Positions 11,551-22,936 of a stretch of DNA of 64,000 nt are shown here, piece after piece. The notes under the pieces are model-generated. The model saw only the letters and a list, made by a program, of their open reading frames with translations. It was not told the DNA's origin and made no database searches. Source of the stretch: Pelodera strongyloides (Eukaryota; Nematoda; Chromadorea; Rhabditida; Rhabditidae); NCBI GenBank assembly GCA_036852015.1, contig JAANDG010000022.1, positions 124,001 through 188,000 of the forward strand. Reading direction: 5' to 3'. Each line of letters opens with the position of its first letter. Positions within the stretch are counted from its first letter, which is position 1. Made by a program: the position numbers and the translations under genes.

Positions 11551-13092
11551 ACAACAAATTACGTACAATTGCTTACCTCTTCGAAAGCTGTCACACAAAA
11601 TGTACCTTGTTGAACACTTTCAACCGACGTATTGTGACAATAAGTATGCCAGTGCTACATGTCAGATGGAGTGTGAGGTATGGTTTTATTTAATTTTTAA
11701 TTTTAATTGTTTAGCTTTAATAAGTTGCGTACCTTAATATAATAAACCAGCCGGGGCTCTTCTCCGGCTGGAGGAATCGGCCGTCGGCCGATTGTGACCC
11801 TATTTAAAACATTCACACGTCTACAAAGTCATTTATGAGTGGGAAAACGTATAATATGCGTCTGGATCTCCATTCGACTAATGGTACCATGCAAATTTGC
11901 CACTGAATGTGCTATGTGTTACTCGTATCGTAAGCTAGCATAGCTCAACAGCTAGAGCGTTGGCATTGTGAATCGAGAGATTATGTGCTGCTGAGGTTTC
12001 GTATCCCGCCAGCGGCAAAGATTTTTGCACGTTCTCTATCGATAGAGAATGAAATTTTCTTTATGAAAGGATTTCGTTGGGGTTGGGGACATAAAAACAA
12101 ACAAAATCCATGACAAACTCTTCTCCTTTATATAATAAGATTACATTTTATGCGTTTTCTTGAATCCTACTCGTTTAGAGCGAGTCGCCAACTTCGCTTC
12201 GCAAGTTTTCGCATCTTATGCGCGCCAAACTGCGCCGCACGCCGTCCGATCTCTCACGGCGCAGCAAGGCCGAACAGTGCAAGGCACAGGCTAGGCAGGT
12301 TCGCAATCAGCAAAAAAATAATACTATGGCCAACACTTAGTCAAATTCAAATGGCAAACGTAGGAGTGCCCAACAGAACACGTAATTTATACAATCAGTC
12401 AATTATTTATTACGCATAAAAATTTTCATAGAACAATATGTGGCTTGTAGTTCTGTGGCAGTTTGATGAGGAATTTATATAAGCAAATCAGTGCAAAATA
12501 GATTTTCTCTTCAGATCGAACTAGACTTCGCGTCGTCCGTCGATTGCTACGTCCGCGTTGCGGCACCAAATGGAGAGTCAACAAAGTTGTACGTTCCTGC
12601 GAGTGAAGTCGAGAATGTTTATTCGCCGAAGGAATCCGGATGCGGACACGGACGTTGGAACATTGAGGTTTATGACTTGAGGTGAGACTTTGTATAGACG
12701 TTCAATTATCCATATCACTCTAATGAATACCACAGATGCAATCTCTTCACATTGACCTCAACATAAGGGAACTTGGATCCCGTTTTCGCTTAGGTAAGAG
12801 CAGCACCAATCACCAGTAAAGCTTCCATTAAAAGTATGACTCTATGGGAATTTGAACGCAGAATTTGTAGGAGTTGGCGGTGACACACTCTTAAGGTTCA
12901 CAGTGAACAGTATTTGAATGCTAATAAATCCTTCTCAAATTATTTCTTTTCAGTGAGCATCTCCTCTGCACCGAGGCTCCAGTCTTTGACGGAGTTGGTT
13001 CTCTCCATTTCAAGATCAATTCAGAATACGAACTGGATCTGATTGACAAGGAATGGCTCCATCTGCCACCGGCTTCCCTTTGTTGCTATTGA
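11551..13092 (+). CDS. hypothetical Cys-containing protein
   Basis: I do not recognise this family. Exons: 11551-11677 (first ATG at 11600), 12515-12681 and 12954-13092 (TGA 13090-13092). Splice phases fit (0 and 2). The protein from the ATG is 128 residues. It has several Cys (TYCDN, TCQMECE, DCYVRV, GCGHGRW, LLCTE, a terminal CCY) and reads as an alternating beta-strand pattern (GRWNIEVYDL, GSLHFKINSEYELDLI). The frame stays open upstream of the ATG to the acceptor at 11550, so an earlier exon, perhaps with a signal peptide, is possible. A tRNA-derived SINE (11746-12143) lies in the first intron. Confidence 0.55.
11746..12143 (+). mobile_element. tRNA-derived SINE, copy 1
   Basis: The head has the GGCTCTTCTCCGGCTGG hairpin-like motif, followed by a tRNA-like segment at 11934-12016 with a box A (TAGCTCAACAGCTAGAGC) and a degraded box B. 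It ends in the shared tail CTCCTTTATATAATAAGAT. It lies in an intron of the hypothetical gene, in the same orientation. Copies 2 and 3, on the minus strand near 37.5 and 41.3 kb, share the whole architecture. Confidence 0.8.
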
Positions 13093-13449
13093 AGAATGCT
13101 AAGAACGCTGAAAACGGTCAAGTCATGATACCAGTGGTAATATAGGTTTGTGAAAGGTACACTGAACTACTGCATTCTCATGTAATCGTGCCCTTCCCGG
13201 CTAATCGGACACGGAAAATGGCACATGGGAATTTAGTTATGAACAATACTTTTCAAATAAATGAATGCCGCTTCAAGATGTACGTACCTCTCACAAACAG
13301 TACCACAGTTGGGCTATAACCAACACCTAGCTCTCTCTTTTTTTTTGCTTCCTAACTTGTTGTCTCGATCTTAAAACATTTCAAACGTGTAATCGACTAA
13401 CTAAGAATCGTGTAAAAACGCGGGCCTTCCACATATTATACTCTGCTTT

Positions 13450-13613
13450 TTAAAGCGGTACAATACCCGGGTTCTCAAACGTATGTCGGCTAACAGATAC
13501 TGTATGGCTATGCTAATACATAAGAAATCGATCACAATAAATCACACTTTGATACAATACCAATACCGGGAGTAAAACATACGTTTCAAAAACCGGAAGT
13601 TATACCACTTCAA
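13450..13613. mobile_element. family A variant foldback
   Basis: The left end has TTTAAAGCGGTACAATACC and the right end carries the inverse of AACGTATG plus the CCGG motif. The pattern matches family A but the ends are diverged. Confidence 0.55.
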
Positions 13614-14498
13614 AAGTATTTCCCAATGCATAAGATTTCGGTGTTCGTTTCGTGGTGGAGTTATAAGATTTTGTTGTTGTTGCATTATCCAGTTTTTCTA
13701 TTTGTATCCCTTGTATAAGCAGATCATGAGACATTTTACTTTTTTATTTCAGCACATTTCGTGCAGTTAACTTTCTCGATAGTGGAGAGTTCACCTCTTA
13801 TTATTTTTTGTTTCAGTTAATTGTAATTATTGTACACTTTCGAGAGAGCAAATCTCCAATGAGCTAACTTCCCAATGTTATATACAAAATACCCTTGAAA
13901 TACCCTTGTACATAGAAAGGCTCTCGTGTGATTTGAATATTTGATCCGAAAGAACCCACTTTATCAAACTTTACCATTAAACTTCTCCTTGCTTTCTCCT
14001 ACAATAGTGATCGATCTCATTATCTGCCATTAAATGCCTTTATTAACCTAACTTATCCTTGAATGTATATAGTTGTATATAGTGTACAGTATTATTTATT
14101 AAGAGTGGCACTTAACTTTGCTTGCTTCACCACAGATCCACAAAAGAACTTGTTCGTGGAAAATGCAACAAAATATATATTTTTGTCTGTGAACTAACTG
14201 TTTTCGTTATCCCGTGTTTGACTATGAATTATATTTTTCTGGAGCCCCATTATGAAAAAAATTGTTAATTTTACAAAAAAAAAAATCCCTGCCATATAAT
14301 TTTCGCAAAACTTTCAACCTTGTACACACAGTACACATATGTTATACGTTCACTTTGTTGAAATTCAATTGTTATCGTAACGCTCAATAAATAAAATATT
14401 AAAGAACCAAGCTATGCTTACATGTATAATGTGGCTACATATGTAAAAGTACATGAAAAAAACATTGATATGCTTATGAATACAAATGCACTGTGTTA

Positions 14499-14863
14499 AG
14501 GGAATATGTAGGCACTCAAAATGAGCAAAACAACTGCGAAACTAGAGTTTCCACACCAGACATGAATTTAAGTAGGCGACTGAATATGTAAATTCGAATA
14601 TTCTCATTTGCATGCAAATATGTCGCTGTTGCATGCTATATGCCGATGTATGCACATATGCTAATTTTTTTGCTCCATCAGCACTGCCGCACTGCCGTGT
14701 AAGCCAGGGGGTCAAATAAAGCGTTTACTATGGAAAAGATGAACTTTGAAAATCATTTTCTTTTAAATGGGAAACTTTTAACAATTTTTGTTGTTGTTTC
14801 CTTAATGAGGAACACACATTCTATTAATACAGCTTAACTTCAAAAAGGGCATACATATTCCCT
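14499..14863. mobile_element. palindromic TTAA element, family H copy H1
   Basis: Begins TTAA then GGGAATATGTAGGC and ends with the inverse ATACATATTCCC followed by TTAA (14864-14867). The interior matches H2 (51591-52361) and contains the intact TTAA that in H2 is occupied by a family G element. Confidence 0.8.
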
Positions 14864-15495
14864 TTAATAATTACCACAGAAGAAAAGGATCACGAAAATG
14901 TTGGACATATGCGTAAATACTTCATATTTGTTCATGGCTTTTCCATGTTCGCGAATCGCACATGCGAAAATGTCAAATGCCCATCCGTGTTCAAGTCATT
15001 TTACATGCATGTCAATTGTCTACCGTAACTCATGCGAATAATGCATCTGACATGGTACCTTGAATAATATCTTTCTTGCTGCGTACCATAACTGGTAAAA
15101 TTTGCATATTATCTGAATAAGCAAATTTGTTTTTGGTCTTTTTCTATGCTGCTATTATCAACCGAGTCGTTAGCAAGGCAAGGTACTAATTATATTTACG
15201 TGTTGCTATCTTTACAAGTAGTGCTGAGACCTGCACCCGGGAATTCCACAGGTTTGTGTGAGTGCCCTTCAATATCTGAGCGGCAGAGCAGAGTTCCATT
15301 CAATTTGAACTTGATGAGCTGTGATTTAAATCGGAGGATTGCTAGAAACATAAAAACATTCATCGTTTATCGAACTTTGCATATAATACATGGAAGTACA
15401 GTTGTTCGGCTTACATAAACCACGTACCATATACATTAAAATTCTTTTTCATTTAGGTCGATTTTTGACATCGGCACCACGTCCATCCACATGAA

Positions 15496-16986
15496 ATGAG
15501 GTCCATTTTCACTGTATTTTTTCTGGCACAAATCTTTGCGGGAGCGTTTTCGTCAGGTTAGTCTATTTCCACAGCTCCTACAAGCAGTATATTTTTTTTC
15601 CACAAGCATCAAGGTCCAGTCACGTACAATTTATTTGCATTTTGCCTCAGCCCAGCTTCTCTTCTAATGTATAATTTCCAAAATTAAATAGCTAATACAG
15701 ACCCAAGCAGGCGTGTTGCAGTATACAAGCCAGATAACATTATAGGTATTCATTGGTTGGAATACTGCAAGGATATCAAAAAATCGGCGGAATGTGATGT
15801 TATTCTCAAGGAGGCTTGCAATAGAGCTCCCACGGACTGCATAGAAATGCTCCGAGAGATCCCTGTTGTGAGTTTTTGTTTGTTATATAATAATCCGCAC
15901 CAGCAACAAACGGAAGGCCCGGACTCCCTTGTACTTGGTCAATCGTTGGTTAACGGGATTTCCAGTACGTTAAAAAACGTGCGTGTTTCTGTCAAATCTA
16001 CCATGTAACGTGAATATTTAATATGAGCATTTATAAAAATATTCTCGTGTAGTTTTTTTTTAGAATCCACGAGAAAATCTCTGCAACATTTATTGCGTAT
16101 TCAAAAATGGAGCCACTGCTGCGCTTCTTACTCGGCGCCAAATTTGCTCTTTTTGCTTTGAGGTGAATGATTCGTTCCATGGGTGTTTTACAGTAGGCCA
16201 ACGTTGAAAACGTTTTTGTGTGCATTCTATGGTGTGGTATATTCGGAGGGGTATGTCATGGTTGTCCGACATACGTTTGAAAAGCGTGCTATACATACCG
16301 CGTCAAGGGCACATCTCACAAAAGACAAACTTACACGAGCCGACACGGTAGCTCATCGACATGTCTCGTTCGTGAGTAAAAACTGCTGGTGTATCTATGT
16401 TTATTTATTAGTTACGCGTTCCTGTTCCTCCTAGACAACTCAGGAAACTTTTGTGTATCTGTAGTCCCATACAATGAGGTAACACTTCTTTTTTTTGCTC
16501 TCAAAATCATCTTTACAGAAAGATATTGACGAACACTGCATGCAGAAGCATCTTCTCGAAGAGTTGTGTTGGTCTAATAATGTAAATGATCAATGTGCGG
16601 TAGGTTTTCCCTTTCATTTACGTATAACGTGTAAGTTTTTGTACGTAGAGAGCCTTGCTTATGTATTTTATTTCTCCTGCATCTTCGGTAATCAGAGGCC
16701 GGATCCACCAACGAACTCTCACCCAGAGTGAGAGTTAGACATATTTTGGGTGACAGTTTAACTCTCACGCTAGGTGAGAGTTAGAGCTAATTTGAGTGAG
16801 AGTTAGAGCTATTCCGGGTGAGAGTTCACGTGGCAACATTTTGCAATCCACCAACATTTTGGGTGAAGGTGACACTTTCACCCGAGATATTTATTTATTT
16901 ATACAAGAAAATCTTGTTATTCGCAGTTTTATAAATGCAAAATTCATTTATTTATTTTTTATTTTTCTTTGCTTTTTTCCCCCATC

Positions 16987-17027
<41 letters not shown>

Positions 17028-20000
17028 CCCCAAATGTATTTTATTTTTTTGTGTTTATGTTTTCATAATAGAACTTGCTCACTTTTCGATAAGCGAACAA
17101 TTCGAATCAATGTATAAATATGCATAATAAAATATATCAACGCGGCAAAAGACTGGAGAAGAGCACCCAAAATAATCATCTGCAAAAAGTTCGCAGGGCG
17201 CCGTAATAGAACCTCCGTCGCATTGCCCTAAAGACGAGGCACTTGCCACTGCACCTTCCCACCACGTTTGCTAAGCTTGAAAGCCGCTATGTAACCATGT
17301 GTTAAACTAAGTGGCGTTTGTTACTTTTTCTCTATCATCATAAAACATAAGCTAGCCGTAATAGAACAAATATATCAATTCGTGATGTTGCCAACTTATT
17401 TATTCCTTGTCAAAATCGTATTGCGGATATGCAATAAAACCAAAATGTGAAAGGCAAAAAATATGTTCACATTTTGCTATTTAGTCATTATAAAAGTGTT
17501 TTAAATCACTTCCTGACGCATGATAATGCTTGAATGTGAAATAAAACAAAATAAAAGCCATTTTTTCCAAAATTTTGCTAGGGTGAGAGTTAATTTTTTA
17601 TCTCCCCCCACCTATTTCTTGGGGGGAGATAATGCTCTCACCTCTCACTTTGCGTGAGAGTTAGAGTTGTTGGTGGATTGGAAAATTTGGTGAGAGTGAG
17701 AGCTAAAAACGTTGGTGGATCGGCGTTAACTCTCACCCTGCAAATAAGTCCCCCCGGGTGAGAGTTTTAGCTCTCACCCAGACAAAAAAAGTGTTGGTGG
17801 ATTCGGCCTCTGGTAGTTACTTTATTGGGCTGGGATCGAACTAATAAGGGGCTTTATGCTATCTATGCACCAGACGGCTACCGCCGCCTGAGGCGACTAC
17901 ACTGAGGAAACTTGGCCGGGGGGCGGCGCGCCCCCGGCCCCACGTCACGGGGCCGCGCACCCCCCGCGCGCCCCTCGCCCGTGTCTGGCCCATTGGTCTG
18001 GGAAAGTCTCCACCACCGAAAATCGTGGGGCGGCTGGTGCGCCAGAAGCGCGCCACAGGTGCGCGAGGTCACGTACAATGGAAACTGCAAGATACTCAGT
18101 GAAGGGGCATTTATTTACTACTACGCAGCGAAACCGCACTTGTTTTTTTCAACACTTGTGCTCCGACAAACTGAGTGTTGTCTTATCCAAAAGTTGTTGT
18201 AATTTTATGTTGTTCCACTTCAATTTAAACTATTGTCTTATTTAGTAAGTTTGTTGTCACTATTCTTGTTAATCATGTACTAACTAACGGTTATAGTAAA
18301 AATATGTTTATCGGCAGTTTAGTTTGCATAAAGTATTCATATATTCGATTTCTTAATTGTTTGCGGCATAATCTAAAGGCTGCTATCATACCGTAATCGC
18401 TTTAGAATAGTGCACAATACGCGCACTTTCGCATTACTTCTCTTTCGTTTTTCTACTCCTTTTATTTTGCTTTGGTCTTCATTTTCTACTATGTTCCTTA
18501 TTGTAAGACATCTCTTAGCCCTGTTTGTCTCGATAAAGCTCCTTTTGACCTTTTCTTCGATGTAGTTGAAAATAATTTTGAGTTTCTTAACTTAAATGTA
18601 TCAAATATAAAATGAAACGTCTCTATATTTACAGGGTTAATGGCGGACCCAAAGGCCATCGTGATAGCAACTGTATGGTCAGCTCAGGATGAGGCCAACT
18701 GAAAATACATTGTAAATATCGGAGGCGTTGATGTGGAAATATGGAGATTTGGATGTTTATTTGTATTAGTAGGCACATAATGTTGAATCTTAAATGAAAC
18801 CTTTATTTTGTTTAGACGACAACCGATAGTAATTGTACCTGCGCAAACGCAGACAATGTTCCCGAAGATACGGCACAAGAGTAATAAAAAATAAGGTAAG
18901 AACGTATCTTAACTATGAACATTTCCTCTCCAGGGTTTTGTGGTTATCATTGTTTTTGTGTTCTAGTTACTTATATGGGAATTGTTTATCTTATGGATCC
19001 TTCGCTCATTGTTTTCGTACGTTATTGCATCTCTTCGATTACGCATCCATGTTGCATTTCTTGCTTGTAAAAAGTTAAAAAGGTATAGGTGATAGTGTAC
19101 TCATTTCAGGTTTCCTAGTCTTACGGCGGACTTTGGACATCGTGCGGTACTCCACATGTGGGACAAAGAACTATAGGGCAACTCCGGCCACTTGAACACA
19201 TAATCTAGGCAGGTATGGTTAATATTTTGTTTCCATGTGTTTTGCCTCCAAGTCATTTATAGTTGTGATTGTGTGCACGAAAGTGCCTGCTCCCTACCTC
19301 CCGTGGGACGTGAAAGAAAAAGTTACGCGAATCAAGGATGCGAAAAGACAAATTTACCCAACTGGGGTGGCTCCCATTCCATTCAAACGGCATACGACCA
19401 GCTCATTACCCATAATTTAGAAAATCGCAGCCGCTTGTTAAAATTTCGCATTTAATTGAATTAGTTTAGTGTTACACTTACGCTATTGATACCTGTGTGT
19501 TTTTGTTATCAATGCCATATCTAATTTTTAACTTCTTCTTATTTCAGTTGACCGGTGTATCGATGTGGGTAACGTGTCGGCTTTATTGCTAAGCAGGGAA
19601 GGTATCTGCATGGAGGGCGTACGAAACACCGTGAAGATGTTTCTTATCACGGAAGGGAAGATATCAAATGGGTAGATACCCTAAGATGAACCTTAGTCAG
19701 CTTAGTGTTACTTTGTGCAATATGTTTCGTGTGTTTATGGCATATTGTATTAAATGTAGCTCGTTACTTTATTAAAAAATTAGCTGTGTAACGCTGCCCA
19801 TTTCCGTTTATGTTTTAACTGAACGTCAGCATATAGAAGGATTATTTTTTGTACTATATATACCTCTACTCTTATTGTAGTTGTATCTACTTTTTGTTTT
19901 GGATTTTTACACCCCCGCAACTCCATTATCATAGCATTATATCGTAATATTTACCAGTAGAATTTTAACTCTCACTAACATTATTTTGTACTTACAGTTG

Positions 20001-22936
20001 GGTTGCCTATCCACTTTTTGTTGCGTATTCTTAGTTACTAACTTACCAAGATTCCCCCAGATGTATCACTAATATCATTATTAGCGTTTTGTGCTGTGAG
20101 CGAAGTAAAGAGTAAAGTTATTCTGTATATTTGTTGTTTGTTGATTACTGTGTGGATTTACCGTTTTAGTGTATTATTTAATATGGAATGGAAAGGGGGC
20201 GGGGCATTTCACGCCCATTTTCCCACGGTCCGCGCGCTCCCGGCGCACCTACGGCCCACTTTTTGAAGCGGGGCCGCGCGCTCCGGGCCCCGTTTTGGTG
20301 GCGCAGCCCTGCCTGGGCCCCGCACATTTCAGCGCGCCGCCCCGCGACTTTTAGCGCGCCGCCCCGCACCCAAAGTTTCACGTTGTATGCAAGCGATCTG
20401 CGATCATAGACATAGTGCATATGTACATGAAACGTCTGAAACGTATCTTCCAAGTTTATGCAATAAAATTCGATTGCGTTTATTTTAAAAAGTTGCGAAA
20501 AGGGACTACTTATACCAAACACCTGAAACGTAAAATTCCGTTTCGTTCACACAAACAAAAAAGTAAACTCCTCTCCTTTATATAATAAGATAGTATTCGT
20601 TGCACTAAACATGTTTCCTTCCCAGGAGCACATGCACGACTGCAAGGCTAGCTACAAAGACTACTGTAAAAATTTGGACAGCGGATTGTTCTTTTGTAAA
20701 CAGTTAAACTCGGTGGATGGTTATGCCAGCGCTTTTCAACTTCACTGCACGAAAGCACTCGAGGGAAAACGATGCAAAACGACCCTGGAGAGTATTCGCA
20801 TGAAAAATTTTGTTAGTTTTGCTGAACTTTTTTTAGAGGGTCACTTCAAATTCGTCACTATTCGTTTAAGATTAAACTTAATAAAGAAACAATATGAACA
20901 TATGATTCGCAAATCCTATGTATCCTATGCAAAGGTGCGCGTCCTGCAAGCTTCCGGCATCAAATTTACATAGGATACATAGGTTTGCGTCTCATATGCA
21001 AATTTCCCAAAGAAGGTGCAATACTGCTTTAATGATAACAGTAACATAATGCCGACAAACTGTCAATAAGTACGTTGTCTTTCAAAAGCGAGTTACTGTA
21101 TTTTCAGAGAGAAGTCTATCCAATATGTACTGTACTTTGCGCACAAGCACACCGATTATGTAGCGTCTGCATAAATGTAACTCTTTTCTCTTGGTTGTTC
21201 GTTGTTCATTGGGTCTTTACGTTCACCTGACTACAAAATCAAAGGTTTATATAAAAACATACAAAAATACTTAACTTGTTATATCTAATAGTGAAAACCC
21301 AACGCAAGAACTACATAAACAATCAGTATTTTTCTAGTTAGATGCGCAATTCTTGTCTAAATATTTTTACAAGCATTTTTCTTCAGACTTTCACGCGAGA
21401 CATGACCAAAGTTGGTTTTGCCAATGAGCTGTTGAAGAAATACTGCGAGCGGCCTTTGGTGAACGTGACTCTGTGTAGTAATGTGATTCACGGAGATGAC
21501 GTAAGATTATTTAAAGCAAATACCGGCCGGTTTTTGAAACGCATCAAGGCCATCATTCTTATGCGTCATATGCAAATGAGCATAATTGAGCATAAAAATA
21601 GACCCCACTTAGACCCCCACTTCGCATAAATACATAAGAATGCCGGTGTCCACGATGCGTTTCAAAAACCGGCCGGTGTTTCGATTTAAAGAATGTAAGC
21701 AACATAGTTACCTTTTCCGCACCGGCAACATGCAAAAGGGTTTTTACCGGTTTTACACAAACCTGAAGTGCAGTTGCCTAACTTTAATGTACTTTCGATG
21801 CCTGGCAGAATTATACGAAAATCGAAAAGTGAGCGTGAAGTCTGAGCAGTGCAAAATATAGGACACCATTTTCATCTAGAAACCGAACGAATTGACCACA
21901 CCACCGAGTATGACAACTAAAGCTAAAGCGAATAGGACCACAAAAAAGCGACCACCCATCCCTACCTTACCCAGAGCTACCAAGATTCTCACCACAACAA
22001 CGGCAGCAAGTACAACAACGGAACCCGATGATGGCGTAAAGTTAACGTGAGCGTTTTTTTCCTATAAAGTTGAACTAAAGCTGACGTATGCAGTCTCGTG
22101 AACTTTTAGTTCTTTTTAGAGTTGAGTACCACCGTTAAGTATTAGATTTTTTTCATTCATTTTCAGTATTCTGTACATTGTCGCCGTTGTCCTGCTCATA
22201 ATCCTATTGGGTGTGTTCGCCCTCGTGTGTGTCAAGCTCACTAAGAAACAACAGAAGATGAAGCGCGGACGGGCTCGCACAGCGTCTACAACACGTTCAA
22301 AGGGGACGACGAGTAAAACAAAAACAACGGTGCATTTTGTATTTTTTTTCTGCTACTGCGCAAAGTATCTCAATTATGTGTTGGTAAGGTGCATTAGGGA
22401 GTTCTTTTTCCATCATACGTTGCAAACCACATGCCATATCGCTTTAATCTTTTTTGTTTCTTAGACAACGAGCACCTCGTCTGGTGATGGGCCATCGAGT
22501 GTAGTCCGGCAATTGGCCACGCACAGCACCGTGGTTCAATGTGCCAATGATAATATTATGACCGAAAAGGCCCCGGAGAAATCAAAATCAAAAAGCAAAA
22601 AGAAAAAGGGAAAAGGAAAGGGAAAACGATCGGATAATGCACTTAACGTACGTTTGAATTTTTTTTACGAAGCTGTCAGTTAGAAACATCTACAGACTAA
22701 GACATCCCAAGGAAAGCTTAGCAAGACAAGCCCACGACATATGAATCGAAGTCAATGAAAACAGTAATTCGTTTTAACCGCTATGTCTGAAGTTAGCTAG
22801 AAATCTAGCAAAGGCCCAGTCACTTTATCGATTACTTCAATCCTTCAACCACACCGCATAATATATTGACAAATAAATAACTTTTCAGAGATTGAGGCAA
22901 CTCGATACGGCCGGAGTGAAGGAAAACGATGCCTAA
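15496..22936 (+). CDS. type I membrane protein with Cys-rich ectodomain and Lys-rich tail
   Basis: Family not recognised; some nematode Cys-rich ectodomain families look similar, but I cannot assign one. Exons: 15496-15556, 15692-15867, 16519-16599, 20626-20811, 21387-21500, 21700-21828, 21880-22046, 22167-22329, 22465-22647 and 22889-22936, in phase throughout (435 residues). The first ATG (15491) hits a stop at once; the second (15496) starts a clear signal peptide, MRSIFTVFFLAQIFAGAFSS. Residues about 20-245 hold roughly 20 Cys. A Thr/Pro/Lys-rich stalk follows (exon 7), then one membrane helix, ILYIVAVVLLIILLGVFALV, and a basic tail with a KSKSKSKKKKGKGKGK run. The 199-nt intron 21501-21699 is almost entirely a palindromic element (see findings). 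The 4-kb intron 3 holds foldback J and decayed exon-like pieces. Confidence 0.75.
16693..17812. mobile_element. large foldback element, family J copy 1
   Basis: Terminal inverted repeats start CAGAGGCCGGATCCACCAAC and end with the matching inverse ATTCGGCCTCTG. Inside, many repeats of GTGAGAGTTA and its inverse flank a 40-base T run (about 16989-17028). It lies in intron 3 of the type I membrane gene. Confidence 0.8.
17869..18080 (+). repeat. SINE-like head with GC-rich body
   Basis: Starts CCAGACGGCTACCGCCGCCT, the head also seen at 1229 and 46553. A very GC-rich body follows, containing GGCGCGCC-type words. The shared TTATATAATAAGAT tail is absent, so the copy is truncated or chimeric. Confidence 0.5.
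18634..19675 (+). pseudogene. decayed exon-like pieces in intron 3
   Basis: Four stretches (about 18634-18702, 18818-18897, 19111-19211 and 19549-19597) follow good acceptors (TTACAG, TTTAG, TTTCAG, TTTCAG), and three end at donor-like sites. Most frames carry stops. Pieces 1 and 3 align with each other (both start near GGCGGAC and share CATCGTG). This suggests remnants of duplicated exons or a spliced non-coding RNA. No family was recognised. Confidence 0.3.
20185..20591 (+). mobile_element. SINE-like element with GC-rich head and shared tail
   Basis: A GC-rich head (about 20185-20370, many GCGCGC words) is joined to a body containing GAAACGTCTGAAACGTATCTT and the shared 3' tail TCCTTTATATAATAAGAT. 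The element ends 34 bases before exon 4 of the type I membrane gene. Confidence 0.6.
20876..21033. mobile_element. palindromic element, diverged family B copy B5
   Basis: Inverted arms contain CGCAAATCCTATGTATCCTA and its inverse around a non-palindromic centre. The ends are diverged from TTAA-AGCGAAATGC. It lies in intron 4 of the type I membrane gene. Confidence 0.65.
21515..21685. mobile_element. palindromic TTAA element A4, forming most of an intron
   Basis: Flanked by TTAA at 21511-21514 and 21686-21689. Ends AGCAAATACCGGCCGG and, inverted, CCGGCCGGTGTTTCGAT. It occupies 171 of the 199 nt of the intron between exons 5 and 6 of the type I membrane gene. The rest is one TTAA plus exon-like flank. 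Confidence 0.9.

Larger units (their letters stand above)
13093..15495. other. intergenic, no gene recognised
   Basis: Contains a family A variant (about 13450-13613), family H element H1 (14499-14863) and AT-rich sequence. A 90-codon open frame at 15146-15418 has no splice or family support. Confidence 0.5.

Noticed and set aside
11934..12016. Possible tRNA gene
   Set aside because: Boxes A and B are present, but the arms are mispaired and the segment is embedded in a repeated SINE with a common head and tail.
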